Source: Acidobacteriota bacterium
Lineage (GTDB): Bacteria > Acidobacteriota > Terriglobia > Acidiferrales > UBA7541
DNA length: 64,000 nucleotides
Assembly (NCBI GenBank): GCA_021788095.1
Contig: JAJYLB010000001.1
Location: 62,001-126,000, forward strand
Direction: 5' to 3'
Shown: in pieces, positions 61,699 through 64,000 of the stretch
Position numbering within the stretch: the stretch's first letter is position 1
How the letters are laid out: the number at the start of each line of letters is the position of its first letter
The notes under the pieces: generated by a model
What the model saw: only the letters and a program-made list of their open reading frames with translations
The model's database searches: none
What the model was told of the DNA's origin: nothing
Position numbers and translations under genes: made by a program

Positions 61699-63357
61699 GT
61701 GAGACGAATCCTAGCGGCAATCGCGATGGGCGTGCTCCTGTCACCGGCACTGGCCAGGGCCCAGGAGGCCGCCGTAGAAGGCACGCCGGCGGCGAAAGCG
61801 GAGTTCGAGAAGGGAGAAGCCGCCCGGAAAACCGGCAGCTACAAGACGGCGGCGCAGCACTACCTGCGCGCCATCGCCCTCGATCCCGAGTACGCCGACG
61901 CGCATGAAAATTACATTTTCGTCAGCCAGATGGACATCGACCCGACCCTGCGAGCCGCGGTCTTCTCGCCCAAGGTGTCTCCGGCGCAGCTGGCTGCATA
62001 CGAGAAGGCGCAAGCGGCGGTGAATGCGAAGCTCGAGGCTCAATACCGGGGATGGGCCGCCGCGCACCCGCACCTGGCAGTCTACGAGTGGGCCTTGGGC
62101 TACCTCAACGACTACCAGGATCCGATGGCCGCCATTCGCTACTATCGTGCTGCCGTCCAAATCGACCCGAGATTCGCGCCTGCTTGGCAGTCGCTTTCCC
62201 TCATGGATGAAGTGCACGGGGACCTGGCTGCCAGCCGCGAGGATCTGCACAAGGCCGTCGAGGCGGATCCGGGGAGCGCTGCTTATCTCTTTTACTACGC
62301 CAACGCCTTTCGGCGGGTCGATCCGGCGAAGTGCACCGAAGTTTCCATGGAAGTGGTCAAGCGCTTTCCGGCGAGCGGTCGCGCGGCTCAGGCGCTCTAT
62401 TGGCTCGCCGACGCCGCGCCCACCGATAGTCAGAAGATTCACTATCTCATGATGCTCAAGAAAGACCAGGCGCCCGAGGGCCGCGATTGGCGGAGCAGCG
62501 GCATGGCGGTGCTTTTCGATATCGATATGCGCGCCGATCGCGCCCAGGCTCTCGCGCTCGCGCGCGAAATGGTGAAGGCCGACCCGCACGACACCGAGTG
62601 GCAGACTTTTGCCGGCTACGCGCAGGCCATGGTGGATGCCGAGCATCTCATTGGCCGGCGCCATGCCGCCCAGGCCGTCGCGCTTCTCGACAGAGTCAAC
62701 CTCCCCGCTTGGTATCGCACCGGGCAACTTGCCCTGATGCGTGCCGACGCGCTCGATGCGGAGGGCAAGTCCGAGAAGGCCTATCAATACCTCCTCAAAT
62801 TCGATGCCGCCAACCCCACCAACGAGGCCCAGTCCCGCCTCCAGAAGTACGGCCACAAGCTGGGAAAGAGTTCCGCGCAGGTGGAGGCCGACCGCTGGGC
62901 GGTTGTCGAAAAAGGGGCTCGCCAGGCCGTTCCTTTCTCCCTCCCGGGCTATACGACTCGCCGCCCGAGGTCCCTCGCGGATTTCCGGGGACATGTCATC
63001 CTCCTGAATTTCTGGTATCCGGAGTGTGGTCCCTGCCGCGGCGAATTCCCCTACATCCAGTCCGTTCTGGACAAGTACAAGGCTCAGGGCTTCGAGATTG
63101 TGGCGGTCAACGTCTATCCGGAGGAAAACGCCTTCGTGCTTCCGCTCCTGAAGGGGTTCAAGTTAGGGTTCATTCCCCTCCAGGGAAGCGAGCAGTGGGC
63201 GCTCGACGCCTACCACGTTCGCGGCGAGCCCACGAACTTCTTGATCGGAGCCGACGGCCGGATATATTTCGGCCCGTTGCGACCGGTTAGCAGCCCCGAG
63301 GCGCAACGGACTTTGGAACTCCAAGTGGCCGAACTGCTGCACCACGCCATGCTTTAG
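61699..63357 (+). CDS. TPR protein fused to a TlpA-like thioredoxin domain
   Basis: A 552-residue exported protein. GTG 61699 is chosen because GAGGTGA lies 5 bases upstream and it gives the signal peptide ILAAIAMGVLLSPALARAQ. Residues 30-390 contain TPR repeats (AARKTGSYKTAAQHYLRAIA, AAIRYYRAAVQIDPRFAPAW). Residues 410-552 are a redoxin domain with LLNFWYPECGPCRGEFPYIQ (active site C-x2-C, CGPC) and GEPTNFLIGADGRIYFG. TlpA-like domains reduce disulfides in the periplasm; the TPR part would hold a partner. The DsbD-like gene just downstream is a plausible electron donor. Confidence 0.88.
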   Translation: MRRILAAIAMGVLLSPALARAQEAAVEGTPAAKAEFEKGEAARKTGSYKTAAQHYLRAIALDPEYADAHENYIFVSQMDIDPTLRAAVFSPKVSPAQLAAYEKAQAAVNAKLEAQYRGWAAAHPHLAVYEWALGYLNDYQDPMAAIRYYRAAVQIDPRFAPAWQSLSLMDEVHGDLAASREDLHKAVEADPGSAAYLFYYANAFRRVDPAKCTEVSMEVVKRFPASGRAAQALYWLADAAPTDSQKIHYLMMLKKDQAPEGRDWRSSGMAVLFDIDMRADRAQALALAREMVKADPHDTEWQTFAGYAQAMVDAEHLIGRRHAAQAVALLDRVNLPAWYRTGQLALMRADALDAEGKSEKAYQYLLKFDAANPTNEAQSRLQKYGHKLGKSSAQVEADRWAVVEKGARQAVPFSLPGYTTRRPRSLADFRGHVILLNFWYPECGPCRGEFPYIQSVLDKYKAQGFEIVAVNVYPEENAFVLPLLKGFKLGFIPLQGSEQWALDAYHVRGEPTNFLIGADGRIYFGPLRPVSSPEAQRTLELQVAELLHHAML

Positions 63358-63437
63358 CAGGACGCTGAAGGGGTTATGCCGGCTTATCGCCCCGAGACCG
63401 CTGCGCCGCGCCAAAGGGCGACGGACTCCGGACCAAA

Positions 63438-63457
63438 GGCTCGCCGGGTGGCGAGCC
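63438..63457 (+). terminator. Possible hairpin terminator
   Basis: GGCTCGCC and GGCGAGCC form an 8-base stem with loop GGGT, 80 bases after the TPR-TlpA stop. No T-run follows. Confidence 0.35.
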
Positions 63458-63575
63458 TGAGGGGCGCCCTGTACCCCGAAAGATCTCGATGAATGATGGC
63501 AATTCTCATGTTCCGGCTGCGATGCCCTCGCTGGCCGTGAGGGATGCGGGATAATGGTTTTCGGGAGGCTTGCCC

Positions 63576-64000
63576 TTGACTTGGCTTGAACGGAGTGTCT
63601 GTGCCACCGCCTTCATCGTTTTCGTTTCCATTGCTGCCTTAGCCCAAAGGCCTAACGAGGTTGTGACGTGGAAGGGCAGCCTTCCGGTGCCCGCTGCTCT
63701 AAGGCCCGGCGCCAAAGTGACTGCCAAGCTCGAGGCGAAAATCCAAGCGGGCTGGCACGTCTATTCGATCTCCCAACCCCCCGGCGGACCAACCCCTACC
63801 GTCATCTCCGTTCCCGAAGGTCAGCCATTTCGCCTGGCGGGACCCGTTGCCGGCCCGGTCCCGCATTCCGTCTACGATCCCAATTTCCAAATGCAGACCG
63901 AGTACTACGTCGATTCGGCGACTTTTCGAGTTCCACTTCGGGTGGCTGCTGGGGCCGCGTCAGGTCCCGGCAAGGCCATGATTGACGTCATCTTTCAGAC
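63576..64000 (+). CDS. dsbD: DsbD-like thiol:disulfide interchange protein, N-terminal part
   Basis: This gene is cut off by the right edge; 141 codons are present. GGGAGG lies 7 bases before TTG 63576, the best start (a TTG at 63570 is also in frame). A signal peptide (CATAFIVFVSIAALAQ) is followed by a beta-rich domain with LEAKIQAGWHVYSISQPPGG and YYVDSATFRVPLRV. These match the N-terminal periplasmic domain of DsbD/ScsB-type proteins, which pass electrons from the membrane domain to periplasmic thioredoxin-fold proteins. The TlpA-like gene upstream is a natural partner. The membrane and C-terminal domains cannot be seen. Confidence 0.75.
   Translation, partial: MTWLERSVCATAFIVFVSIAALAQRPNEVVTWKGSLPVPAALRPGAKVTAKLEAKIQAGWHVYSISQPPGGPTPTVISVPEGQPFRLAGPVAGPVPHSVYDPNFQMQTEYYVDSATFRVPLRVAAGAASGPGKAMIDVIFQ

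Overview
The window looks like a chromosomal stretch from a Gram-negative, GC-rich member of the Acidobacteriota. The evidence is a set of traits rather than one marker: three tandem Ser/Thr kinases with C-terminal TolB/PD40 propellers, an Oar-like TonB-dependent receptor with an N-terminal carboxypeptidase-regulatory domain, a secreted Ig-like lipoprotein with the 'CGSLS...YTAPPSPP' repeat style, a BNR/sortilin-type propeller protein, a full CMP-Kdo pathway (so an LPS outer membrane), and many short palindromic repeats. No phage, plasmid, CRISPR or rRNA sequence was seen.

Layout. 1-0.4 kb: 3' part of an RNase H-like exonuclease gene. 0.6-3.3 kb (minus): a compact sulfur-relay operon in the order peroxiredoxin, rhodanese-MBL fusion, TusA-like, DsrE-like. 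3.7-12.4 kb (minus): three Hanks-type kinase genes. Their 5' ends are cut up by REP-like repeats that carry stop codons, a ribosome binding site and new starts, and one kinase gene has repeats inserted in frame. 12.4-18.2 kb: a remnant of a TMEM175-like channel gene, a DinB/DUF1572 gene, pyrG, kdsB and two secreted low-complexity paralogues. 18.6-26.1 kb: an AAA ATPase, a PEGA protein, a TonB-like protein, an NtrC-type regulator with a degenerate receiver, a small squalene-cyclase-like protein and a DUF362 protein.

26.2-39.8 kb (plus) is a nearly complete Tad/Flp pilus locus: tadE, tadE, tadG, a multi-TM GT-C-like protein, two near-identical flp pilins, prepilin peptidase, cpaB, secretin, tadZ, tadA, tadB, tadC, a 31-residue membrane peptide and DUF192. 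A candidate sigma-54 promoter lies upstream of flp, and an NtrC-family activator is encoded 8 kb upstream. 40-48.4 kb: a large BNR propeller protein, a very cysteine-rich secreted protein, a DsbA-like oxidoreductase and a LuxR-type regulator.

48.4-50.8 kb holds kdsA-kdsD-kdsC, which with kdsB at 15 kb completes Kdo supply. 53.2-55.5 kb is otsAB for trehalose. A tRNA-Gly(CCC) follows. 56.0-61.4 kb is an ECF sigma factor, its overlapping membrane anti-sigma factor, and a TonB-dependent receptor. The right edge has a TPR-TlpA thioredoxin protein and the start of a DsbD-like reductase.

The features most worth a second look are the stacked truncated kinase starts built on a repeat, the reversed rhodanese-MBL fusion operon, the squalene-cyclase-like/DUF362 pair without a DXDD acid, and the Tad locus with its possible sigma-54 control.
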